Origin: Klebsiella oxytoca
GTDB taxonomy: Bacteria; Pseudomonadota; Gammaproteobacteria; Enterobacterales; Enterobacteriaceae
DNA: 64,000 nucleotides
Reading direction: 5' to 3'
NCBI RefSeq assembly: GCF_009707385.1
Contig: NZ_CP046115.1
Span: 868,001-932,000 of the forward strand
Shown here: positions 50,386-61,870 of the stretch, piece after piece
Layout: each line of letters starts with the position of its first letter
Numbering within the stretch: the stretch's first letter is position 1
Made by a program: the position numbers and the translations under genes
The notes under the pieces: generated by a model
Seen by the model: the letters and a program-made list of their open reading frames with translations, nothing else
What the model was told of the DNA's origin: nothing
The model's database searches: none

Positions 50386-52110
50386 ATGGAGATGTTGTCA
50401 GGAGCCGAAATGGTCGTCCAGTCGCTGGTCGATCAGGGCGTCAAGCAAGTGTTCGGTTATCCAGGGGGCGCAGTCCTCGATATCTATGATGCGTTACATA
50501 CTCTTGGCGGGATCGATCACGTTCTGGTCCGTCATGAGCAGGCTGCCGTGCACATGGCGGACGGTCTTGCTCGCGCAACCGGCGAAGTCGGGGTGGTGCT
50601 GGTAACTTCGGGGCCGGGAGCCACCAACGCGATTACCGGTATTGCGACGGCTTATATGGATTCTATTCCGCTGGTGATTCTTTCCGGCCAGGTCGCAACG
50701 TCCTTAATCGGTTATGATGCGTTTCAGGAATGCGACATGGTTGGGATCTCCCGACCGGTGGTGAAACACAGCTTTCTGGTCAAGCAAACTGAAGATATTC
50801 CCGGCGTGCTGAAAAAAGCGTTTTGGCTGGCGTCCAGCGGACGTCCCGGTCCGGTAGTAGTGGATTTACCAAAAGATATTTTGAATCCGGCGAAAAAGCT
50901 GCCATACGTTTGGCCGGATACGGTGAGCATGCGCTCATATAACCCAACTACGACGGGCCATAAAGGGCAGATTAAACGTGCTCTACAAACGTTACTGACC
51001 GCTAAAAAGCCGGTGGTTTATGTCGGCGGCGGGGCGATTAACGCAAAATGTGAAGGACAGCTGTACGCGCTGGTAGAGAAACTGAAGCTGCCGGTGGTTT
51101 CTTCACTGATGGGGCTGGGGGCTTTTCCGGCTTCGCACCAGCAGGCATTAGGGATGCTGGGCATGCATGGGACTTATGAAGCTAACATGACCATGCATAA
51201 TTCCGACGTAATTTTCGCCGTCGGCGTGCGTTTTGACGATCGTACCACGAACAATCTGGCCAAGTACTGCCCTGACGCGACTGTGCTGCATATCGATATC
51301 GATCCTACTTCTATATCTAAAACCGTTGCTGCTGACGTGCCTATCGTTGGCGATGCCCGTCTGGTGCTGGAACAGATGCTGGAGCTGCTCGAACACGAGG
51401 AGGCTCAGCAGCCGCTCGATGACATCCGCGACTGGTGGCAGCAGATTGAGCAGTGGCGCGCGCGGCATTGCCTGCAATACGATACGCAAAGCGGCAAGAT
51501 TAAACCGCAGGCGGTGATTGAGACTATCTGGCGGTTAACTAACGGCGATGCGTACGTGACGTCCGATGTTGGTCAGCATCAGATGTTTGCCGCGCTTTAT
51601 TATCCTTTTAATAAACCTCGGCGCTGGATTAACTCCGGTGGTCTGGGAACCATGGGATTCGGCCTTCCCGCAGCGCTTGGCGTGAAGATGGCGCTGCCGG
51701 AAGAAACGGTCATTTGCGTGACCGGCGATGGCAGCATCCAGATGAATATTCAGGAGCTCTCCACCGCGCTGCAATATGAGCTGCCGGTGCTGGTGCTTAA
51801 CCTGAATAACCGCTATCTGGGGATGGTTAAGCAGTGGCAGGATATGCTCTATTCCGGTCGTCATTCGCAATCCTATATGGAGTCATTACCCGATTTTGCC
51901 CGCGTAGCGGAAGCCTACGGCCATGTCGGAATTCGTATCAGCGACCCGCAGGAGCTGGAAGCGAAGCTGGCCGAGGCGCTGGAACAGGTGCGTAATAATC
52001 GGCTGGTATTTGTCGACGTAACGGTCGACGGCAGTGAGCATGTATACCCCATGCAGATTCGCGGCGGCGGTATGGACGAGATGTGGCTGAGCAAAACGGA
52101 GAGGACCTGA
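50386..52110 (+). CDS. ilvI: Acetolactate synthase III catalytic subunit
   Basis: This 574-residue thiamin-diphosphate enzyme makes acetolactate or acetohydroxybutyrate for valine, leucine and isoleucine; isozyme III is valine-sensitive. The catalytic glutamate region is [13 protein letters not shown] near residue 46. The TPP-binding motif [12 protein letters not shown] to LNLNN lies near 448-475, and FAD is bound centrally. The ATG follows GGGAGG. It is two bases upstream of ilvH. Confidence 0.97.
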   Translation: MEMLSGAEMVVQSLVDQGVKQVFGYPGGAVLDIYDALHTLGGIDHVLVRHEQAAVHMADGLARATGEVGVVLVTSGPGATNAITGIATAYMDSIPLVILSGQVATSLIGYDAFQECDMVGISRPVVKHSFLVKQTEDIPGVLKKAFWLASSGRPGPVVVDLPKDILNPAKKLPYVWPDTVSMRSYNPTTTGHKGQIKRALQTLLTAKKPVVYVGGGAINAKCEGQLYALVEKLKLPVVSSLMGLGAFPASHQQALGMLGMHGTYEANMTMHNSDVIFAVGVRFDDRTTNNLAKYCPDATVLHIDIDPTSISKTVAADVPIVGDARLVLEQMLELLEHEEAQQPLDDIRDWWQQIEQWRARHCLQYDTQSGKIKPQAVIETIWRLTNGDAYVTSDVGQHQMFAALYYPFNKPRRWINSGGLGTMGFGLPAALGVKMALPEETVICVTGDGSIQMNIQELSTALQYELPVLVLNLNNRYLGMVKQWQDMLYSGRHSQSYMESLPDFARVAEAYGHVGIRISDPQELEAKLAEALEQVRNNRLVFVDVTVDGSEHVYPMQIRGGGMDEMWLSKTERT

Positions 52111-52112
52111 TT

Positions 52113-52604
52113 ATGCGCCGGATATTATCTGTATTACTGGAGAACGAGTCGGGTGCATTATCCCGCGTGATCGGCCTCTTTTCGCAGCGTGGTTATAATA
52201 TTGAAAGCCTGACGGTAGCGCCGACGGACGATCCGACGCTATCCAGAATGACGATTCAAACCGTTGGTGATGAAAAAGCGATTGAGCAGATAGAGAAGCA
52301 GCTGCACAAGCTGGTAGACGTCCTGCGCGTTAACGAGCTTGGGCAAGGCGCGCACGTGGAGCGTGAAATTATGCTGGTGAAAGTTCAGGCCAGCGGCTAT
52401 GGACGCGAAGAGGTAAAGCGCAATACGGAGATTTTCCGCGGACAGATTATCGATGTCACGCCGTCTATCTATACCGTCCAGCTGGCGGGTACCAGCGACA
52501 AGCTGGATGCGTTTTTAGCTTCGCTGCGCGATGTTGCACGAATTGTTGAAGTCGCTCGTTCAGGCGTTGTCGGATTGTCGCGTGGCGACAAAATCATGCG
52601 CTGA
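52113..52604 (+). CDS. ilvH: Acetolactate synthase III regulatory subunit
   Basis: This 163-residue subunit confers valine feedback inhibition and full activity on IlvI. An N-terminal ACT domain (about 2-75, [26 protein letters not shown]) binds valine, and a C-terminal ferredoxin-like domain follows. ATG 52113 gives the E. coli start and length; an in-frame start 30 bases earlier lies inside ilvI. A strong terminator follows. Confidence 0.97.
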   Translation: MRRILSVLLENESGALSRVIGLFSQRGYNIESLTVAPTDDPTLSRMTIQTVGDEKAIEQIEKQLHKLVDVLRVNELGQGAHVEREIMLVKVQASGYGREEVKRNTEIFRGQIIDVTPSIYTVQLAGTSDKLDAFLASLRDVARIVEVARSGVVGLSRGDKIMR

Positions 52605-52621
52605 GCTGCTGAAATTGACGT

Positions 52622-52658
52622 AAAAATAGCCCGACACCACCTGCCGGGCTATTTTTTT
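52622..52658 (+). terminator. ilvIH terminator
   Basis: AATAGCCCG (52625-52633) pairs with CGGGCTATT (52645-52653), followed by a run of seven Ts, 20 bp after the ilvH stop. This is a clear intrinsic terminator. Confidence 0.9.
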
Positions 52659-52784
52659 GCGAAATCGGTGGGAAGTGTAGACTAAAGCGGTTGCTGCGCT
52701 TACTTTTCTGCGCTTAGATGTTATAAAAACGAATCCATACCTGAAGAATGGTTATGTTCTGTACTTATTACCCAAGGGGCAATT

Positions 52785-53789
52785 GTGAAACTGGATGAAA
52801 TCGCCCGGCTGGCCGGTGTCTCGCGAACGACCGCTAGCTATGTGATTAATGGTAAAGCGAAGCAATATCGCGTTAGCGATAAAACTGTTGAAAAGGTGAT
52901 GGCGGTTGTTCGTGAGCATAACTATCACCCGAACGCGGTTGCTGCGGGCTTGCGTGCAGGACGTACGCGTTCTATTGGTCTGGTTATTCCTGACCTGGAA
53001 AACACCAGCTATACGCGTATCGCTAATTACCTGGAGCGCCAGGCGCGCCAGCGTGGCTATCAGCTCTTGATCGCCTGCTCCGAAGATCAGCCGGATAACG
53101 AAATGCGCTGTATTGAGCATCTGCTGCAGCGTCAGGTCGATGCGATTATTGTTTCAACCTCATTACCTCCTGAGCATCCGTTCTATCAACGTTGGGCCAA
53201 CGACCCTTTCCCGATTGTCGCCCTTGACCGCGCGCTCGACAGAGAACATTTCACCAGCGTGGTGGGTGCCGATCAGGATGATGCCGAAATGCTCGGGGCG
53301 GAATTACGTAAATTCCCGGCTGAAACGGTGCTTTACCTGGGGGCTTTGCCGGAGCTTTCGGTCAGTTTTCTGCGTGAGCAGGGGTTCCGGACCGCGTGGA
53401 AGGACGATCCGCGAGAAGTCCATTTCCTCTATGCCAACAGCTACGAGCGTGAAGCCGCGGCGCAGCTGTTTGAAAAGTGGCTGGAAACCCATCCAATGCC
53501 GCAGGCGCTGTTCACAACCTCGTTTCCGTTGCTGCAGGGCGTGATGGACGTGACGCTGCGCCGGGAGGGCAAACTGCCTTCTGAGCTGGCTATTGCGACT
53601 TTTGGCGATAACGAACTGCTGGATTTCCTTCAGTGCCCGGTATTAGCCGTTGCTCAGCGCCACCGCGATGTGGCGGAACGCGTGCTGGAGATCGTACTCG
53701 CGAGTCTGGATGAACCGCGTAAGCCTAAACCTGGTTTAAGCCGTATTCGTCGCAATCTTTATCGCCGCGGCAGTCTGAACCGCCGCTGA
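52785..53789 (+). CDS. cra: Cra (FruR), catabolite repressor/activator
   Basis: This 334-residue LacI-family regulator of central carbon flow is relieved by fructose 1-phosphate and fructose 1,6-bisphosphate. The helix-turn-helix and hinge (residues 1-60, [20 protein letters not shown]) are identical in key positions to E. coli. The effector domain spans about 62-325. The start codon is GTG at 52785, preceded by AAGGGG, as in E. coli. Length equals E. coli. Confidence 0.97.
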   Translation: MKLDEIARLAGVSRTTASYVINGKAKQYRVSDKTVEKVMAVVREHNYHPNAVAAGLRAGRTRSIGLVIPDLENTSYTRIANYLERQARQRGYQLLIACSEDQPDNEMRCIEHLLQRQVDAIIVSTSLPPEHPFYQRWANDPFPIVALDRALDREHFTSVVGADQDDAEMLGAELRKFPAETVLYLGALPELSVSFLREQGFRTAWKDDPREVHFLYANSYEREAAAQLFEKWLETHPMPQALFTTSFPLLQGVMDVTLRREGKLPSELAIATFGDNELLDFLQCPVLAVAQRHRDVAERVLEIVLASLDEPRKPKPGLSRIRRNLYRRGSLNRR

Positions 53790-53819
53790 GCAGATTTTCA
53801 GAACTATTCGCAGGAAATT

Positions 53820-53845
53820 CGCCAGACCGAATCCTGGTCTGGCGA
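53820..53845 (+). terminator. Hairpin after cra
   Basis: CGCCAGACC (53820-53828) pairs with GGTCTGGCG (53836-53844). It lies about 30 bp after the cra stop. The downstream sequence is AT-rich but not a T-run. Confidence 0.5.
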
Positions 53846-54336
53846 TAATCTGTATAAATGACGTAAAAATTTCAGGGCTAAAGATCTTTCAGACAAATCC
53901 TTAATCTTTCTGACATCTTTTTTAATTCTATTCTTTCCGACCTTAAATTTGCGTTTTTATTAGTCTATAAAAGAATTGACGATTTTATTTGTATTATTTT
54001 GTTACATTCATCAGGTGATTTGCTGAATTAACAATCATTTCCTCATAACTATACCTGCCGTCGGCGCTGTACCCCGCAGTAAGAGTGCCTCTCCAATGCA
54101 AACTGATGCTGTTAACGGTCATCAGAATGGCCTAAAATGCCGCTCGCGTCGCAAACTGACACTTTATATTTTCCCTTAGAAGATATTTTGCTGCTTTTAA
54201 CTGTTACAAGTTTGTTGGTTGTTTTCTTACCGATATTCATAACGTTAATTTGCCTCGTTTGTTGGTTGATTTTTCCTCAGGGCGAATATCGGCTGTAAAT
54301 AATGGGTTTTTGAGCTCTGTTGGCATCCGTGCTGGC
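53846..54336. other. cra-mraZ intergenic region
   Basis: This stretch of about 490 bp has no credible gene. It includes AT-rich DNA, two direct copies of GTTTGTTGGTTG (54210-54221 and 54257-54268), and an inverted repeat CCGATATTC / GAATATCGG (54230-54238 and 54284-54292). These may be sites controlling the dcw cluster; nothing firmer can be said. Confidence 0.45.
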
Positions 54337-54366
54337 TTGACAAGCTTTTCCTCCGCTCCGTAAACT
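54337..54366 (+). promoter_or_regulatory. Pmra, main dcw cluster promoter
   Basis: TTGACA (54337-54342) and TAAACT (54361-54366) are separated by 18 bp, about 50 bases before the mraZ start. In E. coli this promoter drives mraZ through ftsW and beyond. Confidence 0.8.
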
Positions 54367-54374
54367 CCTTCTTG

Positions 54375-54409
54375 TGGGAATTTGTGGGGTAAAGTGGCGA
54401 AAAGGGGTG
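54375..54409 (+). promoter_or_regulatory. MraZ operator boxes
   Basis: TGGGA, TGGGG, TGGCG and a final GGGTG recur every ten bases (54375, 54385, 54395, 54405) between the promoter and the mraZ start. They match the TGGGN direct-repeat boxes through which MraZ represses its own operon in E. coli. The third and fourth are imperfect. Confidence 0.75.
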
Positions 54410-54417
54410 AGGCTGGC

Positions 54418-54876
54418 ATGTTCCGTGGGGCAACGTTAGTCAATCTCGACAGTAAAGGCCGTTTGGCCGTGCCGACGCGCTACCGCGACGGGCTGATCGA
54501 AGACGCTTCCGGTCAATTGGTGTGCACCATTGACATCCATCACCCGTGCCTGCTGCTTTATCCCTTGCCTGAATGGGAAATCATCGAGCAAAAATTGTCG
54601 CGTTTATCGAGCATGAATCCCAGCGAGCGGCGCGTACAGCGTTTGCTTTTGGGGCATGCCAGCGAATGTCAGATGGATAGCGCCGGGCGGCTATTAATAG
54701 CCCCGGTGCTGCGGCAACATGCCGGGCTGACAAAAGAAGTGATGCTGGTCGGGCAGTTCAATAAGTTTGAGCTGTGGGACGAAACGACCTGGTATCAACG
54801 GGTCAAGGAAGATATCGACGCTGAGCAGTCCGCTTCCGGGGAACTGTCGGAGCGCCTGCAGGATTTGTCTTTGTAA
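54418..54876 (+). CDS. mraZ: MraZ, dcw operon repressor
   Basis: This 152-residue protein has two SpoVT/AbrB-like swapped-hairpin domains (about 5-52 and 81-124) with the repeated DSKGRL and DSAGRL motifs. It assembles as a ring and represses the dcw cluster. ATG 54418 gives [10 protein letters not shown], the conserved start; an earlier in-frame start would run through the operator. The rsmH start follows immediately after its stop. Confidence 0.96.
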   Translation: MFRGATLVNLDSKGRLAVPTRYRDGLIEDASGQLVCTIDIHHPCLLLYPLPEWEIIEQKLSRLSSMNPSERRVQRLLLGHASECQMDSAGRLLIAPVLRQHAGLTKEVMLVGQFNKFELWDETTWYQRVKEDIDAEQSASGELSERLQDLSL

Positions 54877-54877
54877 A

Positions 54878-55819
54878 ATGATGGAAAATTTTAAACACAC
54901 AACGGTTCTTCTGGATGAAGCCGTTAACGGCCTGAACATTCGTCCGAATGGTATCTACATTGATGGTACCTTTGGCCGCGGCGGTCACTCGCGTCTGATT
55001 CTCTCCCGGCTGGGAGCGGAGGGACGCCTGTTGGCTATCGATCGCGACCCCCAGGCTATCGAAGTTGCGAAAACTATCGATGATCCCCGCTTTTCCATCG
55101 TTCATGGTCCCTTTTCTCAGCTGGCTGACTATGTTGGCGAGCGTAATCTTACCGGCAAGATCGACGGTATTTTGCTCGACCTTGGCGTTTCTTCACCGCA
55201 GCTGGACGACGCTGAACGCGGTTTTTCGTTTATGCGCGATGGCCCGCTGGATATGCGCATGGATCCTACCCGCGGCCAATCCGCCGCAGAGTGGCTACAA
55301 ACCGCCGACGAGGCTGATATCGCATGGGTAATTAAGACCTTTGGCGAAGAGCGCTTTGGTAAACGCATTGCCCGCGCCATCGTCGAACGTAACCGCATCG
55401 AACCGATGACGCGAACCAAAGAGCTGGCGGAGGTTGTCGCGGCGGCGACCCCGGTGAAGGACAAATTCAAACATCCCGCGACCCGTACCTTCCAGGCGGT
55501 GCGCATCTGGGTGAACAGTGAACTGGAGGAGATAGAGCAGGCGCTAAAAAGCTCGCTCAGCGTGCTGGCCCCGGGCGGGCGGCTCTCAATCATTAGTTTC
55601 CACTCGCTGGAAGACCGTATTGTGAAGCGCTTTATGCGTGAACAAAGCCGCGGTCCGCAGGTTCCGGCAGGGCTACCGATGACTGAAGAGCAGCTTAAAA
55701 AACTGGGCGGCCGTGAGTTAAGAGCACTAGGCAAGTTGATGCCGGGCGAAAAAGAGGTAGCTGAAAATCCTCGGGCCCGTAGTTCAGTTCTGCGTATTGC
55801 AGAGAGGACGAACGCATGA
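54878..55819 (+). CDS. rsmH: 16S rRNA (C1402-N4) methyltransferase
   Basis: This 313-residue SAM-dependent enzyme (MraW/RsmH) methylates N4 of C1402 at the ribosomal P site. [16 protein letters not shown] near residue 27 binds [18 protein letters not shown] near 100 and [11 protein letters not shown] near 245 are family signatures. ATG 54878 starts one base after the mraZ stop; the next ATG is adjacent. It overlaps ftsL by four bases. Confidence 0.97.
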   Translation: MMENFKHTTVLLDEAVNGLNIRPNGIYIDGTFGRGGHSRLILSRLGAEGRLLAIDRDPQAIEVAKTIDDPRFSIVHGPFSQLADYVGERNLTGKIDGILLDLGVSSPQLDDAERGFSFMRDGPLDMRMDPTRGQSAAEWLQTADEADIAWVIKTFGEERFGKRIARAIVERNRIEPMTRTKELAEVVAAATPVKDKFKHPATRTFQAVRIWVNSELEEIEQALKSSLSVLAPGGRLSIISFHSLEDRIVKRFMREQSRGPQVPAGLPMTEEQLKKLGGRELRALGKLMPGEKEVAENPRARSSVLRIAERTNA

Positions 55820-56181
55820 TCGGCAGAGTGACAGAAGCCCTGAGCAAAGTTAAAGGGTCGATTGGAAGCAACGAGCGCCATGCTTTGCCTGGCGTGATCG
55901 GAGACGACCTCCTGCGGTTTGGGAAGCTGCCACTCTGCCTGTTCATTTGCATCATTATCACGGCGATTACGGTGGTGACAACGGCGCACCATACTCGTCT
56001 GTTAACCGCGCAGCGTGAACAGCTGGTTCTGGAACGCGACGCGCTGGATATCGAATGGCGCAACCTGATCCTTGAAGAGAATGCTCTCGGCGATCACAGT
56101 CGGGTTGAGCGGATCGCGACCGAGAAGCTGCAGATGCAGCACGTCGATCCATCACAAGAAAATATCGTTGTACAGAAATAA
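55816..56181 (+). CDS. ftsL: FtsL, divisome bitopic protein
   Basis: This 121-residue single-span protein has a cytoplasmic N-terminal segment of about 34 residues, a TM helix at about 36-57, and a periplasmic coiled coil with heptad leucines ([20 protein letters not shown]). It forms the FtsQLB complex that activates FtsWI. It overlaps the rsmH stop as ATGA. Confidence 0.96.
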   Translation: MIGRVTEALSKVKGSIGSNERHALPGVIGDDLLRFGKLPLCLFICIIITAITVVTTAHHTRLLTAQREQLVLERDALDIEWRNLILEENALGDHSRVERIATEKLQMQHVDPSQENIVVQK

Positions 56182-56196
56182 GGATTATTGCGACGC

Positions 56197-57963
56197 ATGA
56201 AAGCAGCGCCGAAAACGCCAAAAGCAAAACGTCAGGAAGAACAGGCCAACTTTATCAGTTGGCGTTTTGCGTTGCTGTGCGGCTGTATTTTGCTGGCGCT
56301 GGGCTTCCTGCTGGGCCGCGTGGCCTGGCTACAGGTGATTAGTCCGGACATGCTGGTTCGCCAGGGCGATATGCGCTCTCTGCGCGTGCAGGAAGTCTCT
56401 ACCGCGCGCGGAATGATAACCGATCGTTCCGGCCGTCCGCTGGCGGTAAGCGTGCCGGTAAAAGCCATCTGGGCTGACCCAAAAGAGCTGCATGAAGCGG
56501 GTGGCGTGACCCTGGATAACCGCTGGAAGGCGCTGGCCGATGCGCTGAATATGCCGCTGGATCAGCTGGCATCGCGCATTAATACCAACCCACGGATGCG
56601 TTTTATCTATCTGGCTCGCCAGGTTAACCCGGATATGGCCGATTACATCCGCAAACTAAAGCTGCCGGGGATTCATCTGCGGGAAGAGTCTCGCCGTTAC
56701 TATCCGTCGGGCGAAGTAACCGCTCACCTCATTGGCTTCACCAACGTGGATAGCCAGGGGATTGAGGGCGTTGAGAAGAGTTTCGATAAGTGGCTCACCG
56801 GCCAGCCCGGCGAGCGAATCGTCCGTAAAGACCGCTATGGTCGGGTGATTGAAGATATCTCGTCTACCGATAGCCAGGCGGCGCATAACCTGGCGCTGAG
56901 CATTGACGAACGCCTGCAGGCGCTGGTTTATCGCGAGCTGAATAATGCCGTGGCCTTTAACAAAGCGGAGTCAGGGACTGCGGTTCTGGTTGATGTGAGT
57001 ACCGGCGAAGTGCTGGCGATGGCTAACAGCCCGTCCTATAACCCAAACAATTTTGCAGGTACTTCCAAAGATACCATGCGTAACCGCGCCATTACCGACG
57101 TGTTTGAGCCGGGGTCAACGGTGAAACCGATGGTGGTGATGACGGCGCTTCAGCGCGGCATTGTTAACGAAAATACCGTGCTGAATACCATCCCTTATCG
57201 AATTAACGGCCACGAAATCAAAGACGTGGCGCGCTATAGCGAATTGACCCTGACCGGGGTACTACAGAAGTCGAGTAACGTCGGTGTTTCTAAGCTGGCG
57301 TTAGCGATGCCGTCCTCAGCGTTAGTAGATACTTACTCACGTTTTGGACTCGGAAAAGCGACCAATTTGGGGTTGGTCGGAGAACGCAGTGGCTTATATC
57401 CTCAAAAACAACGGTGGTCTGACATAGAGAGGGCCACCTTTTCTTTCGGCTATGGGCTAATGGTAACGCCGTTACAGTTAGCGCGAGTCTACGCAACGAT
57501 CGGCAGCTACGGCATTTATCGCCCGCTGTCGATTACCAAAGTTGATCCACCGGTTCCGGGCGAGCGCGTCTTCCCGGAATCGCTCGTTCGTACCGTTGTT
57601 CACATGATGGAAAGCGTGGCGCTGCCGGGCGGCGGCGGCGTGAAGGCGGCGATTAAAGGCTATCGTATCGCCATTAAAACCGGTACGGCGAAGAAAGTAG
57701 GGCCAGACGGCCGCTACATCAACAAATATATTGCTTACACCGCAGGCGTTGCGCCCGCCAGCCATCCACGCTTCGCGCTGGTGGTGGTGATCAACGACCC
57801 GCAGGCAGGTAAATACTACGGCGGTGCCGTTTCCGCTCCGGTCTTCGGTGCCATCATGGGCGGCGTGCTGCGTACCATGAACATTGAACCGGATGCGCTG
57901 GCAACGGCTGAAAAAAGTGAATTAGTGATTAATCAAGGCGAGGGAACAGGTGGCAGATCGTAA
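56197..57963 (+). CDS. ftsI: FtsI (PBP3), septal peptidoglycan transpeptidase
   Basis: This 588-residue class B penicillin-binding protein has a cytoplasmic tail, a TM helix at about 24-42, a pedestal domain and a transpeptidase domain. The active-site motifs are STVK near 307-310, SSN near 359 and KTGT near 494. No insertion is seen after residue 333, the site of known YRIN/YRIK beta-lactam tolerance duplications: the region reads [10 protein letters not shown] once. ATG 56197 is the E. coli start. It overlaps murE by 14 bases. Confidence 0.97.
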   Translation: MKAAPKTPKAKRQEEQANFISWRFALLCGCILLALGFLLGRVAWLQVISPDMLVRQGDMRSLRVQEVSTARGMITDRSGRPLAVSVPVKAIWADPKELHEAGGVTLDNRWKALADALNMPLDQLASRINTNPRMRFIYLARQVNPDMADYIRKLKLPGIHLREESRRYYPSGEVTAHLIGFTNVDSQGIEGVEKSFDKWLTGQPGERIVRKDRYGRVIEDISSTDSQAAHNLALSIDERLQALVYRELNNAVAFNKAESGTAVLVDVSTGEVLAMANSPSYNPNNFAGTSKDTMRNRAITDVFEPGSTVKPMVVMTALQRGIVNENTVLNTIPYRINGHEIKDVARYSELTLTGVLQKSSNVGVSKLALAMPSSALVDTYSRFGLGKATNLGLVGERSGLYPQKQRWSDIERATFSFGYGLMVTPLQLARVYATIGSYGIYRPLSITKVDPPVPGERVFPESLVRTVVHMMESVALPGGGGVKAAIKGYRIAIKTGTAKKVGPDGRYINKYIAYTAGVAPASHPRFALVVVINDPQAGKYYGGAVSAPVFGAIMGGVLRTMNIEPDALATAEKSELVINQGEGTGGRS

Positions 57964-59437
57964 TTTGCGCGACCTTCTCGCTCCGTGGGTGCCAAATGCG
58001 CCGGAGCGAATTCTGCGAGAAATGACGCTGGACAGCCGGGTGGCTGCTTCTGGTGATCTTTTTATCGCGGTTTTAGGTCATCAGGCGGACGGGCGTCGTT
58101 ATATCCCGCAGGCGATAGCGCAAGGTGTTGCTGCCATTATTGCTGAGGCCAAAGATGAGGCTCATGACGGTGAAATCCGTGAAATGCACGGCGTGCCGGT
58201 TATCTATCTGAGCCAACTCAACGAGCGCTTATCCGCGCTGGCCGGGCGTTTTTACCACCAGCCTTCGGAACAACTGCGTCTGGTTGGCGTAACCGGAACT
58301 AACGGCAAGACCACCACGACTCAGCTGCTGGCGCAATGGGCGCAACTGCTCGGTGAAACCAGTGCGGTTATGGGAACCGTGGGTAATGGTCTGCTGGATA
58401 AAGTTATCCCCACGGAAAACACCACCGGTTCAGCCGTTGATGTTCAACACGTACTCTCTGGCCTGGCAGGGCAGGAGGCGACCTTCGCCGCAATGGAAGT
58501 TTCTTCTCACGGCCTGGTGCAGCATCGCGTAGCCGCCCTACAGTTTGCCGCGTCGGTCTTCACTAACCTGAGCCGCGATCACCTTGATTATCATGGTGAT
58601 ATGGAGCATTACGAAGCGGCGAAATGGTTACTCTATTCAACCCATCATTGCGGTCAGGCCATCGTCAACGCTGATGATGAAGTCGGACGCCGCTGGCTGA
58701 CGAAGCTGCCGGATGCGGTGGCCGTATCGATGGAAGACCACATTAACCCGAACTGCCGGGGGCGCTGGCTGAAAGCCACCGCCGTGAACTATCACGACAG
58801 CGGCGCAACCGTTCAGTTTGCCTCCAGCTGGGGAAACGGCGAAATCGAAAGCCGCCTGATGGGGGCGTTCAACGTCAGCAATCTGCTGCTGGCGTTAGCC
58901 ACTCTGCTGGCGCTGGGGTACCCGCTGGCCGAACTGCTGAAAACAGCCTCTCGCCTGCAGCCGGTTTGCGGACGTATGGAAGTGTTCAGTGCGCCGGGTA
59001 AACCAACCGTTGTGGTTGATTATGCCCACACGCCTGACGCGCTGGAAAAAGCGCTGCAGGCGGCTCGTCTGCACTGCAGCGGTAAACTGTGGTGCGTGTT
59101 TGGCTGCGGCGGTGACCGCGACAAAGGTAAGCGTCCGCTGATGGGGGCCATCGCCGAAGAGTTTGCTGATATCGTGGTTGTCACCGATGACAACCCACGC
59201 ACTGAAGAGCCGCGGGCGATTATTAACGACATCCTGGCCGGTATGCTTGACGCGGGTCATGCCAGAGCGGTGGAAGGTCGTGCGGAAGCGGTGACTAACG
59301 CGGTGATGCAGGCGCAAGAAAACGATGTGGTGCTGGTGGCGGGTAAAGGCCACGAGGACTATCAAATCGTCGGCAATCGCCGACTTGATTACTCTGACCG
59401 CCTCACCGTGGCGCGTCTGCTGGGGGCAGTAGCATGA
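57950..59437 (+). CDS. murE: UDP-MurNAc-tripeptide (mDAP) synthetase
   Basis: This 495-residue Mur ligase adds meso-diaminopimelate to UDP-MurNAc-Ala-Glu. ATP is bound by [10 protein letters not shown] near 113, and DNPRTEEPR near 413 is the meso-diaminopimelate recognition motif. The start is GTG at 57950, within the end of ftsI, and gives [13 protein letters not shown] as in E. coli. It overlaps murF as ATGA. Confidence 0.97.
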   Translation: MADRNLRDLLAPWVPNAPERILREMTLDSRVAASGDLFIAVLGHQADGRRYIPQAIAQGVAAIIAEAKDEAHDGEIREMHGVPVIYLSQLNERLSALAGRFYHQPSEQLRLVGVTGTNGKTTTTQLLAQWAQLLGETSAVMGTVGNGLLDKVIPTENTTGSAVDVQHVLSGLAGQEATFAAMEVSSHGLVQHRVAALQFAASVFTNLSRDHLDYHGDMEHYEAAKWLLYSTHHCGQAIVNADDEVGRRWLTKLPDAVAVSMEDHINPNCRGRWLKATAVNYHDSGATVQFASSWGNGEIESRLMGAFNVSNLLLALATLLALGYPLAELLKTASRLQPVCGRMEVFSAPGKPTVVVDYAHTPDALEKALQAARLHCSGKLWCVFGCGGDRDKGKRPLMGAIAEEFADIVVVTDDNPRTEEPRAIINDILAGMLDAGHARAVEGRAEAVTNAVMQAQENDVVLVAGKGHEDYQIVGNRRLDYSDRLTVARLLGAVA

Positions 59438-60792
59438 TTCGCTTGACTCTCAGCCAGCTTGCCGCCATTACGCGCGGCCAGCTGCACGGCAGCGATGTGG
59501 CGATTGACGCTGTCACGTCTGATACCCGTAAGGTCACGACAGGCTGTCTGTTTGTGGCGCTAAAAGGTGAGCGCTTTGATGCTCATGACTTTGCAGAACA
59601 GGCGAAAGCCGCCGGTGCCGGCGCGCTGTTGGTCAGCCGTCAGCTGGCGTGCGATTTGCCGCAGGTGGTGGTGAAAGATACGCGCCTGGCCTTCGGTGAA
59701 CTGGCCGCCTGGGTGCGCCAGCAGGTTCCGGCGCGAGTCGTCGCGCTGACCGGCTCTTCCGGAAAAACCTCGGTCAAAGAGATGACCGCGGCGATTTTAA
59801 GCCAGTGCGGAAATACGCTGTATACCGCAGGGAACCTGAACAACGATATCGGCGTGCCGATGACGCTGCTGCGTCTGACGAAAGAGCATGAATATGCGGT
59901 TATCGAATTAGGCGCCAACCATCAGGGCGAAATCGCCTGGACCGTCAGCCTGACGCGCCCCGAAGCGGCGTTGGTTAATAACCTGGCCGCCGCCCACCTG
60001 GAAGGCTTTGGCTCTCTGGAAGGCGTGGCGAAAGCCAAGGGTGAAATCTATACCGGTCTGCCAGCAAACGGCATTGCCATTATGAACGCCGACAATAATG
60101 ACTGGCTGAACTGGCAAAAGGTGATTGGCGAGCGTAAAACGTGGCGCTTTTCGCCGAATGCCGCTAATAGCGATTTTACGGCGACTAACGTGCATGTGAC
60201 ATCGCACGGTACGGAATTTACCCTGCAAACCCCGGCGGGCAGCGTTGATGTCCTGCTACCGCTCCCGGGGCGCCATAACATCGCTAACGCGCTGGCCGCA
60301 GCGGCGCTGTCAATGGCGGTTGGCGCGACCCTTGAGGCAATTAAAGCCGGATTAAGAGATTTGAAGGCGGTGCCGGGAAGGCAGTTCCCGATTGCGCTAA
60401 ATGAAACCCAGCTTCTGCTGGATGACTCCTATAACGCCAACGTTGGCTCAATGACCGCAGCGGTACAGGTGCTTTCTGAGATGCCGGGCTACCGGGTGCT
60501 GGTTGTCGGTGATATGGCCGAACTGGGCGCAGAAAGCCAGGCTTGCCATCGTCAGGTAGGCGAAGCGGCAAAAGCCGCCGGAATCGATCGCGTACTGAGC
60601 GTGGGCTCGCTGAGCTCAGATATCAGCGGCGCCAGCGGCGTCGGTGAACACTTTAACGATAAAGCGCTGCTGGTAACACGGCTGCAAGAGCTGATGTCAG
60701 AACACAAAATTATGACCATTTTAGTGAAGGGTTCACGTAGTGCCGCCATGGAAGTGGTAGTACGCGCATTACAGGAGAACGGAACATGTTAG
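59434..60792 (+). CDS. murF: UDP-MurNAc-pentapeptide synthetase
   Basis: This 452-residue Mur ligase adds D-Ala-D-Ala to the tripeptide, completing the cytoplasmic precursor. The P-loop is [12 protein letters not shown] near residue 107; central [10 protein letters not shown] and C-terminal [11 protein letters not shown] blocks are typical. It overlaps both murE (four bases) and mraY (seven bases). Confidence 0.97.
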   Translation: MIRLTLSQLAAITRGQLHGSDVAIDAVTSDTRKVTTGCLFVALKGERFDAHDFAEQAKAAGAGALLVSRQLACDLPQVVVKDTRLAFGELAAWVRQQVPARVVALTGSSGKTSVKEMTAAILSQCGNTLYTAGNLNNDIGVPMTLLRLTKEHEYAVIELGANHQGEIAWTVSLTRPEAALVNNLAAAHLEGFGSLEGVAKAKGEIYTGLPANGIAIMNADNNDWLNWQKVIGERKTWRFSPNAANSDFTATNVHVTSHGTEFTLQTPAGSVDVLLPLPGRHNIANALAAAALSMAVGATLEAIKAGLRDLKAVPGRQFPIALNETQLLLDDSYNANVGSMTAAVQVLSEMPGYRVLVVGDMAELGAESQACHRQVGEAAKAAGIDRVLSVGSLSSDISGASGVGEHFNDKALLVTRLQELMSEHKIMTILVKGSRSAAMEVVVRALQENGTC

Positions 60793-61868
60793 TATGGCTG
60801 GCCGAGCATTTGGTCAAATATTATTCAGGCTTTAACGTCTTTTCCTATCTGACGTTTCGCGCCATTGTCAGCCTGCTGACCGCGTTGTTCATCTCACTGT
60901 GGATGGGCCCGCGTATGATCGCCCGTCTGCAAAAACTCTCTTTTGGCCAGGTTGTGCGCAACGACGGCCCGGAATCTCACTTTAGCAAGCGCGGTACGCC
61001 AACCATGGGCGGGATCATGATCCTGACCGCCATTGTTGTCTCCGTGCTGCTGTGGGCCTACCCATCCAACCCTTACGTCTGGTGCGTACTGACGGTTCTC
61101 GTCGGCTACGGCATCATCGGCTTTGTTGATGACTACCGCAAAGTGGTACGTAAAGACACTAAAGGCCTGATTGCCCGCTGGAAGTACTTCTGGATGTCGG
61201 TGATTGCGCTGGGTGTTGCCTTTGCGCTGTATATGGCGGGTAAAGATACTCCAGCAACTCAGCTGGTGGTGCCGTTCTTCAAAGACGTGATGCCACAGCT
61301 GGGCCTGTTCTATATCCTGCTGGCCTATTTTGTCATCGTTGGTACCGGTAATGCGGTCAACCTCACCGACGGCCTTGACGGGCTGGCGATTATGCCGACC
61401 GTATTCGTTGCCGCCGGGTTTGCGCTGGTTGCGTGGGCGACCGGCAACATGAACTTCGCCAACTATCTGCATATTCCTTATTTACGTCATGCCGGTGAGC
61501 TGGTGATCGTCTGTACGGCGATTGTTGGCGCGGGTTTAGGCTTCCTGTGGTTTAACACCTATCCGGCGCAGGTCTTTATGGGGGATGTGGGCTCGCTGGC
61601 CCTCGGCGGCGCGCTGGGCATTATTGCCGTGCTGCTGCGCCAGGAGTTCCTGCTGGTGATTATGGGCGGCGTATTCGTGGTCGAAACGCTGTCGGTGATT
61701 CTGCAGGTTGGCTCATTTAAGCTGCGCGGTCAGCGCATCTTCCGCATGGCGCCGATTCACCATCACTATGAACTGAAAGGCTGGCCGGAACCGCGCGTTA
61801 TCGTGCGCTTCTGGATTATTTCGCTGATGCTGGTGCTGATTGGCCTGGCGACGCTGAAGGTACGTTAA
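60786..61868 (+). CDS. mraY: Phospho-MurNAc-pentapeptide translocase
   Basis: This 360-residue ten-span membrane enzyme makes lipid I from UDP-MurNAc-pentapeptide and undecaprenyl phosphate. The catalytic loops are visible: FVDDYRKV near 115, [10 protein letters not shown] near 190 and [12 protein letters not shown] near 320. It overlaps murF and is two bases from murD. Confidence 0.97.
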   Translation: MLVWLAEHLVKYYSGFNVFSYLTFRAIVSLLTALFISLWMGPRMIARLQKLSFGQVVRNDGPESHFSKRGTPTMGGIMILTAIVVSVLLWAYPSNPYVWCVLTVLVGYGIIGFVDDYRKVVRKDTKGLIARWKYFWMSVIALGVAFALYMAGKDTPATQLVVPFFKDVMPQLGLFYILLAYFVIVGTGNAVNLTDGLDGLAIMPTVFVAAGFALVAWATGNMNFANYLHIPYLRHAGELVIVCTAIVGAGLGFLWFNTYPAQVFMGDVGSLALGGALGIIAVLLRQEFLLVIMGGVFVVETLSVILQVGSFKLRGQRIFRMAPIHHHYELKGWPEPRVIVRFWIISLMLVLIGLATLKVR

Positions 61869-61870
61869 TC

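Noticed and set aside
57181..57260. Possible YRIN-type resistance insertion in FtsI
   Set aside because: The [10 protein letters not shown] region is present once, without duplication, so no known beta-lactam tolerance insertion is present.
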